Positions 40,144 through 49,143 of a stretch of 64,000 bases of DNA are shown here, one piece after another; the first letter of the stretch is position 1; every line of letters begins with the position of its first letter. A program made the translations under genes and the position numbers. Source of the stretch: Porphyrobacter sp. SLTP. GTDB taxonomy: Bacteria; Pseudomonadota; Alphaproteobacteria; Sphingomonadales; Sphingomonadaceae. The notes beneath the pieces were generated by a model. The model saw only the letters and a list, made by a program, of their open reading frames with translations, had not been told where the DNA came from and ran no database searches. Location of the stretch: the NCBI RefSeq assembly GCF_009905735.1, contig NZ_JAAALE010000006.1, positions 62,001 through 126,000 of the forward strand, in the 5' to 3' direction.

Positions 40144-42006
40144 ATGAACAGTCCGAACCTTACACGACGTCACCTCATCGCCGCCCTTGGTGCGGGATCA
40201 GCCTTCGCTGCCATGCCGGCCTGGGCGCAGGGTCACAGCGTCCACCGCAGCGGCAGCCATGGGCGCGGCGGCCCGCGTATTCCTGCAGGCTTTGGCGAGC
40301 TATCAGGCGATGTCATCGACCTGACCGTTGGCAGCGGCCACCGCATTGTCGAAGGGCGGCGCGGCCCGGGCATTGCCGTCAATGGCAGTGTCCCCGGCCC
40401 GCTGATCCGGCTGCGCGAAGGGCAGAATGTCCGCCTGAATGTCACCAATAACCTGGAGACCGACACATCGGTCCACTGGCACGGCTTCCTTGTGCCGTTC
40501 CACATGGATGGGGTGCCCGGCATCAGCTTTCCCGGTATCAAACCGGGCCAGACCTTCACCTACGAGTTCCCCATCCGCCAGTCGGGCACCTATTGGTATC
40601 ACAGCCATTCGGGTCTGCAGGAGCAATCCGGCCATTACGGCCCAATGATCATTGATCCGGCAGGGGCCGAGCCGGTGCAGTTTGATCGCGATTACATCCT
40701 GCTGCTGAGTGACTTCACCGTGCTCGACCCGCATTTCATCATGAGTCGGTTGCGCACAGGCGAAGGCTATTTCAACCGGCAGCTGAGCACTTGGACCGAC
40801 CGATATCCGATGTCGGGCGAAGAACGGCGGATGTGGGCCGAAATGCGGATGATGCCGACCGATATCATGGATATTGGCGCGCCGACCTACACCTTCCTCG
40901 CCAACGGGCGCGGCCCGTCCGAGGGGATGGAATATCTGTTCCGCGCCGGAGAACGCGTGCGGCTGCGCATCATCAACGGATCGGCGCAGAGCTTCTTCAA
41001 TGTTCGCATTCCGGGCCTGCCAATGACGGTCATCGCTGCCGATGGCCAGAACGTGCGACCGGTCGAGGTTGATGAGTTCCAGATCGGCACTGCCGAGATC
41101 TACGATGTGATCATTACGCCGGGCAGCGACGAAGCCTATGCCATCGTGGCTGAGTCCATGGATCGTTCCGGCATGGCGCTGGCGATGCTGGCCAGTCGCC
41201 CCGGCGCGCGCGCTACGGTTCCGGCCTTGCGCGATCCGCCGCTGCTGACGATGGGCGATATGGGCATGAACCATGGTGCCGGTGGGATGGACCACGGCAT
41301 GATGGATCACGGCGTGCATGCTGGCAGCGCTGCCGACGCTGCGGGAGCGGCGGATCATGCCGCCATGGGGCATGGTACAACCGCAGCGCCGGGTGACGAC
41401 GCGATGGACGGGATGGCGATGGGCGGAATGAGCATGGACGGCATGATGATGCGAGACACCACGCTGCTGCCGCCTGACGTTGCGATTGGTCCGGGGATCG
41501 ACATGGTGTCGATGGCACCGACGGACAAAATGGGCGATCCCGGCCTCGGCCTGCGCGATATGCCGCACCGCGTGCTCAACTATCGGATGCTCACCGCGCT
41601 TGAGCCCAATCGGGACCCGCGCGAGCCATCGCGATTGCTCGAACTCCACCTCACCGGCAATATGGAACGCTACATGTGGTCGTTCGATGGACGGATGTAT
41701 TCTGCCGTCAGCGATGTGCCGATCCGCTTTGCCTGGAACGAGCGGGTGCGGGTGAAGCTCATCAACAACACCATGATGGCGCACCCCATCCATCTGCACG
41801 GCATGTTCTTCGAGCTGGTTAACGGGGAAAGCGCTGCACATCAGCCGCGCAAGAACGTTGTGATCGTGCAGCCCGGCGCCAGCGCGCAATTTGATCTCAC
41901 CGCCAACGAGCCGGGCGACTGGGCGTTCCACTGCCACCTGATGTATCACATGCATGGCGGGATGATGCAGACCGTGACCGTGGTCGGTCCGGGCGACGGA
42001 GCATGA
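40144..42006 (+). CDS. copA: Multicopper oxidase, copper resistance protein CopA
   Basis: 620 residues with a Tat-type signal peptide (TRRHLIAALGAGSAFA). All copper ligands are visible: HWHG, WYHSHSG, HPIHLHGMFFEL and HCHLMYHMHGGM. A Met/His-rich insert lies around residues 370-440 (MNHGAGGMDHGMMDHG, MDGMAMGGMSMDGMMM), typical of CopA/PcoA. It oxidises Cu(I) in the periplasm. It overlaps copB by 4 bp. Confidence 0.95.
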   Translation: MNSPNLTRRHLIAALGAGSAFAAMPAWAQGHSVHRSGSHGRGGPRIPAGFGELSGDVIDLTVGSGHRIVEGRRGPGIAVNGSVPGPLIRLREGQNVRLNVTNNLETDTSVHWHGFLVPFHMDGVPGISFPGIKPGQTFTYEFPIRQSGTYWYHSHSGLQEQSGHYGPMIIDPAGAEPVQFDRDYILLLSDFTVLDPHFIMSRLRTGEGYFNRQLSTWTDRYPMSGEERRMWAEMRMMPTDIMDIGAPTYTFLANGRGPSEGMEYLFRAGERVRLRIINGSAQSFFNVRIPGLPMTVIAADGQNVRPVEVDEFQIGTAEIYDVIITPGSDEAYAIVAESMDRSGMALAMLASRPGARATVPALRDPPLLTMGDMGMNHGAGGMDHGMMDHGVHAGSAADAAGAADHAAMGHGTTAAPGDDAMDGMAMGGMSMDGMMMRDTTLLPPDVAIGPGIDMVSMAPTDKMGDPGLGLRDMPHRVLNYRMLTALEPNRDPREPSRLLELHLTGNMERYMWSFDGRMYSAVSDVPIRFAWNERVRVKLINNTMMAHPIHLHGMFFELVNGESAAHQPRKNVVIVQPGASAQFDLTANEPGDWAFHCHLMYHMHGGMMQTVTVVGPGDGA

Positions 42007-43115
42007 GCGTGCGGTCTATCCTGTCAGCGGCCCTCCTCGGGAGCGCGTTGATCTCTGTCCCGGCCTTCGCGCAGCATCAAGGGCATGTGATGCCCGCGCC
42101 AGCGCCAGAGCCGACACCTGCTCCGGCTCCCGGCGATCCCCATGCCGGGCAAGGCATGCCGGCGGCGCCAACCGCGCCTGATCCTGCCGATCAGCACGCG
42201 GGGCACGTCATGCCTGAGCAGTCTGCGACTCCTGAGCCAATCGACCCTCACGCAGGACATGACATGACGGGTGAGGCGGCTGCACCTGCCGATCCGATGG
42301 CTGGCATGGACCACAGCACCATGGATCATGGCATGATGGACGACGCAGCGTCGGCATCTCCTGGACCTGACATGGAAACCCCGCCGCCACCTGAGGCCGG
42401 AAGCGGTCCACCGCGCGCTGCCGATGCCATTTGGGGTGCCGACGCGATGCGGGCCTCGCGCGAGGATCTGCAACGTACCCATGGCGATTTCCCGGTCTTC
42501 TGGTTTCAGGGAGATCGTTTCGAGACGCAGGTGCGCGACGGCCGCGAGGGCTATCTGTGGGATCTTCAGGGCTATTATGGTGGCCCGACGAGCCGGCTGT
42601 GGTTCAAGAGCGAAGGTGAAGGCACGTTCGGCGAACCGATTGAACAAGCCGAGGTTCAGGCGCTCTACGCGCGGGCCATTGCGCCCTTCTGGGATCTGCA
42701 GGCGGGCGTGCGGCAAGACCTCGGCGGACCCGACACCACACATGCAGTGATCGGCGTGCAAGGGCTTTCGCCCTATATGTTCGAAGTCGACGCCGCATTG
42801 TTTCTGTCACAGCGCGGCGATCTCACGGCGCGGATAGAGGGTGAGGTCGACCAGCGGATCACGCAGCGTCTGATCTTGCAACCGCGCACCGAGGTGAACC
42901 TGTCGGCGCAGGACATTCCGCGCCTCGGCATCGGGTCAGGCATCGACTCGGTCGAGGTCGGCGTGCGGCTGCGCTACGAATTCATTCGCGAGTTTGCCCC
43001 CTATATCGGCATCGAACAAAGCTGGCGCCTCGGCGGCAGCGCCGATTACGCCCGCGCACGCGGCGAGGATCCCAGCGTTACCAACTATCTCGTCGGCATC
43101 CGTTTCTGGTTTTGA
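42003..43115 (+). CDS. copB: Copper resistance outer-membrane protein CopB
   Basis: 370 residues with a signal peptide (SAALLGSALISVPAFAQ). The N-terminal third is Met/His/Pro rich (GHVMPAPAPEPTPAPAP, MAGMDHSTMDHGMMDD), then the conserved CopB barrel: WFQGDRFETQVRDGREGYLWDLQGYYGG, SEGEGTFGEPIEQAEVQALYARAIAPFWDLQ, ending VGIRFWF at the C-terminus as in outer-membrane barrels. It likely sequesters copper outside the inner membrane. copA and copC flank it. Confidence 0.94.
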   Translation: MSVRSILSAALLGSALISVPAFAQHQGHVMPAPAPEPTPAPAPGDPHAGQGMPAAPTAPDPADQHAGHVMPEQSATPEPIDPHAGHDMTGEAAAPADPMAGMDHSTMDHGMMDDAASASPGPDMETPPPPEAGSGPPRAADAIWGADAMRASREDLQRTHGDFPVFWFQGDRFETQVRDGREGYLWDLQGYYGGPTSRLWFKSEGEGTFGEPIEQAEVQALYARAIAPFWDLQAGVRQDLGGPDTTHAVIGVQGLSPYMFEVDAALFLSQRGDLTARIEGEVDQRITQRLILQPRTEVNLSAQDIPRLGIGSGIDSVEVGVRLRYEFIREFAPYIGIEQSWRLGGSADYARARGEDPSVTNYLVGIRFWF

Positions 43116-43131
43116 AGCAAAGGAATACCTC

Positions 43132-43521
43132 ATGAAATTCGCACCTCTCCTCGCCGCAATTGCCATGATCGCTGCGCCGCTTGCGGCCCCGTCGGCGGCG
43201 CTCGCACATACGCGCGTCGTGGCTTCGACTCCTGCTGAGGGCGCAACCGTTGCGCGCCCGCGGGCGGTGACCCTCACATTCAGCGAAGCTCTGTTGCCGC
43301 CGACCGCCGCCGCCAGCATCGTTATGACCGCGATGCCCGGGATGGCGAACCACGGCGAGATGGTGATCCGCAATTTCACGACGGCCTGGAGCAATGGCAA
43401 CAAGACCATGACGCTCGCTCTGCGGCAGCCGCTGCGCGCCGGAACCTATGAGGTGCGCTGGCAGGCCGCCGGAGCTGATGGGCATCGCATGAACGGCACC
43501 GTCAACTTCATCGTTAGCTGA
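43132..43521 (+). CDS. copC: Copper resistance protein CopC
   Basis: 129 residues from ATG 43132; the preceding in-frame extension lies in copB. A signal peptide ends near ALAHT. His at the mature N-terminus and HTRVVASTPAEGATVARPRAVTLTFSEALLPP, with MPGMANHGEMVI and GTYEVRWQAAGADGHRMNGTVNFIV, are the CopC/YobA pattern of a periplasmic copper carrier. It is followed by copD 7 bp later. Confidence 0.94.
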   Translation: MKFAPLLAAIAMIAAPLAAPSAALAHTRVVASTPAEGATVARPRAVTLTFSEALLPPTAAASIVMTAMPGMANHGEMVIRNFTTAWSNGNKTMTLALRQPLRAGTYEVRWQAAGADGHRMNGTVNFIVS

Positions 43522-43528
43522 TCACAGC

Positions 43529-44452
43529 GTGGGGGGTCTGGCCGAACAGGGGTTGCGCCTTGCGCATTATGGTGCGCTGCTTGGCCTGTTCGGTTGGACG
43601 GCGTTTCGATTGCTGAAGCTGCGCCACCCGGAGTGGGTGTCGCAGGGTGAGGACAGGGCTGCTCTGACCCTCGTCTCCATTTGTGCGCCGCTGTTGTCAA
43701 TCGCGCTGATGCTGGTGTCTATTGCAGCGATGATGGGCGCGCCGATTGCTTCGCTCGACTGGCCAATGATCGAAGCGATGATCATTGGCACCGAGATGGG
43801 CATGGCGTTTTTGATACGCTTGGCCCTGCTGATTATCGGCCTTTGCGCACTGCTGGCAAGCCGAGCAGGTAGGCCAACTTCGTTGATCGCGGCCTTGTGC
43901 TTCGCTGGCGCATTGCTGACGCTCAGCTGGAGCGGCCATGCCGCTGCAACCGAAGGTGGATTAGGCCTGTTCCACCGCTTGAACAATGGCGTCCATCTGT
44001 TGGCGACCAGCCTGTGGCTGGGCGCAATATGTTGGTTCCTGATGCTTACGGTCAAAGCCCATCGGCAGCGCGAGCTCATCCCTGCCTTGCGGCTGCTTCG
44101 CGTGATGCACGCGTTCGCGCCGCTAGGCGTCGGCCTGGTCGCTGCAGCTGCACTGACGGGCGTGATCAACGCGCAGTTGATCTTTGGACTGGAGAACAGC
44201 GTGGCGGTTTTGAGCACGCCTTATGGCATCTTGCTGATCGTTAAAGTCACGTTGGTTGGCATGATGCTGGCGTTCGGCGCGCATAACGCCTCGATCGGAC
44301 GCCGGGAGGTTCTCGACCAACGCCGCGAGAGTGCGGAGCCCTTAAACGCATTGTCGCGCCTTCGCAGAAGCCTTGCAGGCGAGCTGCTCCTGGCCGGCGG
44401 TGTAATCGGTCTGGTTGCCGTGCTGGGCATGATGTCGCCAATGATGATGTAA
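43529..44452 (+). CDS. copD: Copper resistance inner-membrane protein CopD
   Basis: 307 residues from GTG 43529. About eight membrane helices. The CopD domain is seen in SWSGHAAATEGGLGLFHRLNNGVHLLATSLWLGA and in GVINAQLIFG...YGILLIVKVTLVGMMLAFGAHN. It would move copper across the inner membrane together with CopC. It ends with a Met-rich tail (LGMMSPMMM). Confidence 0.93.
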   Translation: MGGLAEQGLRLAHYGALLGLFGWTAFRLLKLRHPEWVSQGEDRAALTLVSICAPLLSIALMLVSIAAMMGAPIASLDWPMIEAMIIGTEMGMAFLIRLALLIIGLCALLASRAGRPTSLIAALCFAGALLTLSWSGHAAATEGGLGLFHRLNNGVHLLATSLWLGAICWFLMLTVKAHRQRELIPALRLLRVMHAFAPLGVGLVAAAALTGVINAQLIFGLENSVAVLSTPYGILLIVKVTLVGMMLAFGAHNASIGRREVLDQRRESAEPLNALSRLRRSLAGELLLAGGVIGLVAVLGMMSPMMM

Positions 44453-44483
44453 ATGCAAAGGAGACACAGGGAGAAACAAGGTC

Positions 44484-45011
44484 ATGCTCAAAGGTGAAGG
44501 GGGTCAATCGGCAGGGCGACGAGTGGCGCGTAACGCTGCTATCGCGGCGATCGGGCTAAGTCTGACGGCTGCGCATCCCGGGGCGCACGATGCGCCGCGA
44601 ATGCCAGTCTGGGAAGCGCCGAGCGCCGCTATCGACGCGGCAACACCGGTCGGTACTGTCATGGCCTTCCACGCTGCACTTGCCAGCGGCGTTACGGACG
44701 CAGCGCTGATGCACCTTTCTGAAGACGTCGTTATTTTCGAATCTGGCGGCGTTGAAAACAGCCGCGCCGAATATGCCAGCCATCATCTGGAAGCCGATGC
44801 TGCCTTCAGCGCCGCAGTGCCGCGAACCCTGGTCCGCCGCACGCATGGTATGCAAGGCGATATGGCCTGGGTCATGAGTGTCGAAACGGTGACCGGAACG
44901 TACCGCACGCGTGCGATCAACAGCCGGTCGGTCGAGACGATGATGCTCCGGCAAGTGAATGGGCAATGGCGTATCGTACACATTCACTGGTCGTCGGCCG
45001 ATATATCCTGA
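44484..45011 (+). CDS. Exported NTF2-like (SnoaL/DUF4440) protein
   Basis: 175 residues. A Met start has AAGGAGACACAGGGAG upstream, followed by an N-terminal hydrophobic segment (NAAIAAIGLSLTAAHPGAH), so it is probably exported. The domain is NTF2-like: MAFHAALASGVTDAALMHLSEDVVIFESGGVENSRAEYASHHL, and a C-terminal MMLRQVNGQWRIVHIHWSS. Such a gene is a frequent last member of copper operons in sphingomonads; its function is unknown. It follows copD by 31 bp. Confidence 0.85.
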   Translation: MLKGEGGQSAGRRVARNAAIAAIGLSLTAAHPGAHDAPRMPVWEAPSAAIDAATPVGTVMAFHAALASGVTDAALMHLSEDVVIFESGGVENSRAEYASHHLEADAAFSAAVPRTLVRRTHGMQGDMAWVMSVETVTGTYRTRAINSRSVETMMLRQVNGQWRIVHIHWSSADIS

Positions 45012-45218
45012 ACTGACCTTCGTTTCACATCGGGCAGGAAATCTGAGGTCTCGAGCGAGATGACCCATAGTGGATTAATGGGTGCGGAGAGCACGAATAC
45101 GCGCTTGTAGCGGCAGCGATCTTGCCCGCTGGTTATTGAAGACATTGGAAAAATTTGGGTGATCCTGATTATTGGTGATAATGCGGCCGGGGAGAAGATG
45201 ATAAAGGTCGCGTAGCCT

Positions 45219-46112
45219 ATGATCGAAGTGCGTCAGCTCAGGTTTGCTGTTGCGACAGCCGATGCCCAGAATTTCTCACGCGCCGCCGAAGCAATGCGGA
45301 TCAAGCAATCGACCTTGAGCAGACGGATCGCCGCCTTGGAAGCCCGCCTCGGGATCAAGCTCTTCGAACGCAGCACACGCGGCGCAATACCAACTGAGCA
45401 GGGCAAGGCGTTCCTGAGCGTTGCCCGGCGCATTCTCACCGACATTGACAATCTTCAGACGACAGCCCGCGCCGTCAGCTATGGCGAGGAGGGCAGAATC
45501 GCGGTCGGGTTTTCGGCGTCGCTGATGGCCGGCAACATGCGCGCGACCATTGGCGAGTATATGCGGCGTCACCCCGACATTCAGTTTGACGGGATCGAAG
45601 CCGATCCCGAGCGGATGCTCAGCGATCTGAAAGCCCGGATCATCGACGTCGCGCTGATGCCGTCGGATGCGCACGACGCCGGCATCTCGCGGCGCTCGGC
45701 ATGGTCGGAGCGATTGCTTGTCGCCTTGCCAAAAGACCATCAACTGGCCACATCAGACCGGGTTCACTGGAGTGATTTTCGCCGACAGGTCTTCGTGCTG
45801 CCCAGTCAGGGCGTGGGACCCGCGATGGCGCGCACGCTGAAGCGCCGATTATCGGATCAGGGCTATCGTGCGAACCTGATCATGCAGGACACAAGCCTCG
45901 AGAGTGTCCTGAGCACGGTCCCGTTCGGCCGGTACATCACGCTGGCCACTGAAGCCTCGATCGGGGTGCAATGGCCGGAACTGACGTTCCTCGAAATCAT
46001 CGATCAAGGCGGTGCTGCGCGCCTCGATTATGCTTTCTATTGGCGCGAGGATAACGATAACCCAGCGCTGAAGCGTTTCTTCGAACTGATCAGCGAACGC
46101 TACCCAGCCTGA
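45219..46112 (+). CDS. LysR-family transcriptional regulator
   Basis: 297 residues. An N-terminal winged helix (IEVRQLRFAVATADAQNFSRAAEAMRIKQSTLSRRIAALEARLGIKLFERS) precedes a periplasmic-binding-like effector domain. It converges on DUF2274/trbI, overlapping the DUF2274 end by 13 bp. A LysR gene in this place is common in the trb-type elements and probably regulates transfer or nearby genes; the ligand is unknown. The preceding gap 45012-45218 shows nothing distinct. Confidence 0.93.
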   Translation: MIEVRQLRFAVATADAQNFSRAAEAMRIKQSTLSRRIAALEARLGIKLFERSTRGAIPTEQGKAFLSVARRILTDIDNLQTTARAVSYGEEGRIAVGFSASLMAGNMRATIGEYMRRHPDIQFDGIEADPERMLSDLKARIIDVALMPSDAHDAGISRRSAWSERLLVALPKDHQLATSDRVHWSDFRRQVFVLPSQGVGPAMARTLKRRLSDQGYRANLIMQDTSLESVLSTVPFGRYITLATEASIGVQWPELTFLEIIDQGGAARLDYAFYWREDNDNPALKRFFELISERYPA

Positions 46113-46327
46113 CCCGAGCGCCGTAATTTGGCGAAGGACCGGTCGGTCGCAATGAACCGCTCGATCATCGGCGGGATCAGTCGCTCGGGTGTGGGAGCAT
46201 TTTTGGTATCGCCGCCGTTGATCGCCAAGCCATAGGCAAGCAGGTCGCGGTGAAGTCGGGAGGAGAGCTCGACGGTTACCTTGACCGGCTTTTCGTCGGC
46301 CAGATCGGCCAATTTCAATCGGGTCAT
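46100..46327 (-). CDS. DUF2274 family protein
   Basis: 75 residues. The sequence LKLADLADEKPVKVTVELSSRLHRDLLAYGLAIN and RLIPPMIERFIATDRSFAKLRR is the DUF2274 pattern, a ribbon-helix-helix-like small protein following trbI. The start overlaps the trbI stop by 4 bp. It closes the trb operon and may be a regulator. Confidence 0.9.
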   Translation of the reverse strand: MTRLKLADLADEKPVKVTVELSSRLHRDLLAYGLAINGGDTKNAPTPERLIPPMIERFIATDRSFAKLRRSGQAG

Positions 46328-47496
46328 GACCCTCCTCCCAATACCAGATCACGGGTAACCAGCACACGCACGGGAAAACCCGGACGGATGGTCAATGTTG
46401 GCCGCACATCGAGCTCGCGGCTGACCACCTGTTCGCCCGCGCGGCCGATACTGTCCTGCGAGCCGCGACGCAGCGCGCGGGTGAGATTGTCGTCATTGCC
46501 AGCGCCAAGCTCGCCGCCAACACCCAGCAGGGTCGAAACCAGCGCCGCGCGCAGAACGCCGCCCCAATGGAAGTCCACGCCGTCCTGCAGTCCGGCAAAG
46601 CCGGATGGGTCGCCGCCGGGTTGGCGTTCGAGCACGATCGACCGGCCATCGGGCAGAATCAGGCGGTTCCATGCGAGTTGGACCCGGCGCTGGCCGAAGG
46701 ACACGTCGGCATTATAGTCGCCGATCAGCCGTGACCCTTGGGGGATGAGTAGGATGCGGCCGGTGACGCTGTCATAGACAGGTTCGGTCACCTGCGCAGT
46801 GACCTGACCTGGAAGATCGGAGCGGATGCCGGTGATGAGGGCAGCAGGAATGATGCTGCCCGCCTGCAAGACATGGGTGCCCGCAGGTGGCTCGATCCGG
46901 CTGGCTGATACCGTCCGGCGCTCGGCGGGGCGGTCGGCAAAGGCGGGACGCTGAGCCGCTGCTGCAAGCTGCGGCACCGGCGGCCCACCGCCGGCATCGG
47001 CAACTTCCGATCCGTCACCGACAGCAGCTGCCCCCGCACCGCCACCAAAGAACAGGCGGCTTTCGCGAGCGGCGCTGCGTTCCTGCACAAGCCGCTGGCG
47101 TTCGGTCTCGGCTGCCGTTTGCGCAGGCGTTGGCGCAGCGCCATTGGGCGGCGCAGCGCCTATTGGCGGAAGCTCGGCCACATCGCCGCGCTGTTGTGCC
47201 GCCAGGATCGGCGCGCCGAGATCGCCGGGCAGGGGCGGGCCCAGCTTGGGAACATCACCATAGTCGCGAGGGGCATCGGCCAATGCATCGGGGCGCGCTG
47301 CGCCTTCGGTGTTGAGCAGCTCCTCGCGCTCGGCCTGGCTCGCTGGCTGCAGGGCATAGATAAGCGCACCGCCGACAAGGGCAAAGCCGCAGGCCGAAGC
47401 AATACCGATGGCCTTGCGCGACAGCCGCATGACGCGCGGCGGATCGCCGCGCAGTTTGACCGCCTCTTCTGGCGTTTGAGCAGCTTCGTCGCTCAT
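46324..47496 (-). CDS. trbI: TrbI/VirB10-type mating-pair formation protein
   Basis: 390 residues. One membrane segment near residues 28-50 (AIGIASACGFALVGGALIYAL), a long Pro-rich periplasmic stretch, then the conserved VirB10/TrbI domain (VLQAGSIIPAALITGIRSDLPGQVTAQVTEPVYDSVTGRILLIPQGSRLIGDY and PDGRSIVLERQPGGDPSGFAGLQDGVDFHWG). It bridges inner and outer membranes in the pore. It overlaps trbG by 4 bp. Confidence 0.95.
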   Translation of the reverse strand: MSDEAAQTPEEAVKLRGDPPRVMRLSRKAIGIASACGFALVGGALIYALQPASQAEREELLNTEGAARPDALADAPRDYGDVPKLGPPLPGDLGAPILAAQQRGDVAELPPIGAAPPNGAAPTPAQTAAETERQRLVQERSAARESRLFFGGGAGAAAVGDGSEVADAGGGPPVPQLAAAAQRPAFADRPAERRTVSASRIEPPAGTHVLQAGSIIPAALITGIRSDLPGQVTAQVTEPVYDSVTGRILLIPQGSRLIGDYNADVSFGQRRVQLAWNRLILPDGRSIVLERQPGGDPSGFAGLQDGVDFHWGGVLRAALVSTLLGVGGELGAGNDDNLTRALRRGSQDSIGRAGEQVVSRELDVRPTLTIRPGFPVRVLVTRDLVLGGGS

Positions 47497-48458
47497 GACG
47501 GCGTCCTCCGGCGTTCCTTGCGGATCTCGACGCGCTGCTGCGAACGGCGGTCGCCCAGGCGCAGTTCGGCGCGCTCGAGCAGCCGGTCGACGATCATGAA
47601 GCGGCCTGACACGCGGTAGTTGAGGAGCTCGGCCTGATTGCCTTCGCCAAGCCCGAACAAAGGCGGCATCTGACCTTGCGCAACGCTTTCGGGGAATTCG
47701 ATAAAGGTCTGCCGCCCGTCATCGAACACGCGCACCGGTCGCCACGCAGGCCGGTCGCCCGACAGGCGGTAGGCAAAATTGAGCGCCTCGATCGGGATAT
47801 TGGCGGCAATTGGTGCTGCGCGCGTCTCGGCTTCCTGCGCCTGTTGCAAGGCGATCAACTCGTCTTGCGGATAGGTCCAGGAGACCGACGCCATGTAGAC
47901 CGACGGATTGGCGCGCAGCTCGATATGATAGGTGCGCCGGTCGGTGTTGATGACGAGGTTGGTGGTGATGTCGGAGCGGACCGGCTTTACCAGAATGTGG
48001 ACGCGGGCACTGGCCCCGCGCCCGCTTACGGTGTCGCCGATCAGCCAGCGCACGGTATCGCCGGCAGCGACAGGTCCGGCGCCAACCAGCTGCTCGCCTT
48101 CCTGCAGCGCAATGTCGGTCACCTGTCCCGGCGCGGCATAGACCTGATAGAGCGCGCCGGGCGCCCAGGCATAGTTCTGGATCGCGTTGATGAACTGCTC
48201 GCCCTCGGGCTGCACGCGCGCGGCGGCGTTTGCCGCTCCCACCCGATCCCGGGGCAAGGAAGGGTGGGAGCGGCGCGCGGCGTGGGAGGGGGTCCGCCGC
48301 GGTTCGGATTGCGTCTGCATTGTTGCGGTGGTCCCTGCATCGACGACCGCTGACGCCGGCTCTGAGGCGACCACTTGAGCTGAAGCCGGACAGGCCGTTG
48401 TTCCAAGCAGGACGGGCAGGAGGGTCACCGCAAGGCGACCGTGAATGGGCGAGATCAT
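47493..48458 (-). CDS. trbG: TrbG/VirB9-type outer-membrane pore protein
   Basis: 321 residues with a signal peptide (LAVTLLPVLLGTTACPASAQ). The VirB9 domain is seen in AVHQ-type motifs: YAWAPGALYQVYAAPGQVTDIALQEGEQLVGAGPVAAGDTVRWLIG, HILVKPVRSDITTNLVINTDRRTYHIEL, and AWRPVRVFDDGRQTFIEFPESVAQGQMPPLF. It forms the outer-membrane complex with TrbI and possibly TrbF. It overlaps trbF by 4 bp. Confidence 0.94.
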   Translation of the reverse strand: MISPIHGRLAVTLLPVLLGTTACPASAQVVASEPASAVVDAGTTATMQTQSEPRRTPSHAARRSHPSLPRDRVGAANAAARVQPEGEQFINAIQNYAWAPGALYQVYAAPGQVTDIALQEGEQLVGAGPVAAGDTVRWLIGDTVSGRGASARVHILVKPVRSDITTNLVINTDRRTYHIELRANPSVYMASVSWTYPQDELIALQQAQEAETRAAPIAANIPIEALNFAYRLSGDRPAWRPVRVFDDGRQTFIEFPESVAQGQMPPLFGLGEGNQAELLNYRVSGRFMIVDRLLERAELRLGDRRSQQRVEIRKERRRTPS

Positions 48459-49138
48459 GAGCCAAGTTCCTTTGACCAGTTGATGGCATTGACGAAAATG
48501 CCGAGCGGGTTCTTGCGCAGGGCATCGGGGGTGCGCGGGGTCTGGACGGTGATCGTCAGGATGGCGGTCCAGCGACTGGTCTCGGCGAGGCTCCCATCGC
48601 GGTAGCGACGTTCGACCCAGGCAACGCGGAAGCTGGTCGGCGACGCGCGGATGACGCTGGTGACATCGATCCCGACCTGCTCGCGGCCTACGGCCGCGAA
48701 GGGATCATTGGTCCGCGCATAATCGTTGAGCACCAATGCGCCGCGGTCGGTGACAAAGTCATAGGCGCGCAGCCAGTTCTGGCGGACGATGATCGGATCG
48801 TCGGGAATGCTGCGCACCTGCTCGATAAACCGCGCCAGGTGGAATGCGATCTGCGGGTCGCTCGGATCAAAGTCGCTGACCGCAGGGGCGACGGCCTGGG
48901 CTTCGCCAAGCTTGTCGACCTGCACCACCCAGGGAATGATCGAGCCCTGCGAACCCTGCCAGACGATCCCCGCGGTGAGGCAGGCGGACAGGCCAAGCGC
49001 GCCGAAAAAGGCATAGCGCCAGCTTCGCGCCTGTATCCGCGCCGAGCCGATGCGCTCGTCCCAGACCTGGGCTGCGCGCTGGTAGGGCGTTTCCGGCTCG
49101 GGGGTCTTGCCGTAGCGGATCGAAGGTCGTCGGAACAT
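48455..49138 (-). CDS. trbF: TrbF/VirB8-type mating-pair formation protein
   Basis: 227 residues. A cytoplasmic N-terminus (FRRPSIRYGKTPEPETPYQRAAQVWDERIG), one membrane segment (AFFGALGLSACLTAGIVW) and a VirB8-like periplasmic domain (DPQIAFHLARFIEQVRSIPDDPIIVRQNWLRAYDFV, SPTSFRVAWVERRYRDGSL) are present. It would nucleate pore assembly. Confidence 0.94.
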   Translation of the reverse strand: MFRRPSIRYGKTPEPETPYQRAAQVWDERIGSARIQARSWRYAFFGALGLSACLTAGIVWQGSQGSIIPWVVQVDKLGEAQAVAPAVSDFDPSDPQIAFHLARFIEQVRSIPDDPIIVRQNWLRAYDFVTDRGALVLNDYARTNDPFAAVGREQVGIDVTSVIRASPTSFRVAWVERRYRDGSLAETSRWTAILTITVQTPRTPDALRKNPLGIFVNAINWSKELGS

Positions 49139-49143
49139 GTGTG

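Noticed and set aside
40303-41955. 550-codon open frame on the minus strand
   Set aside because: It is antisense to copA, whose copper-ligand motifs prove the plus strand. The His-rich product is an artefact of that sequence.
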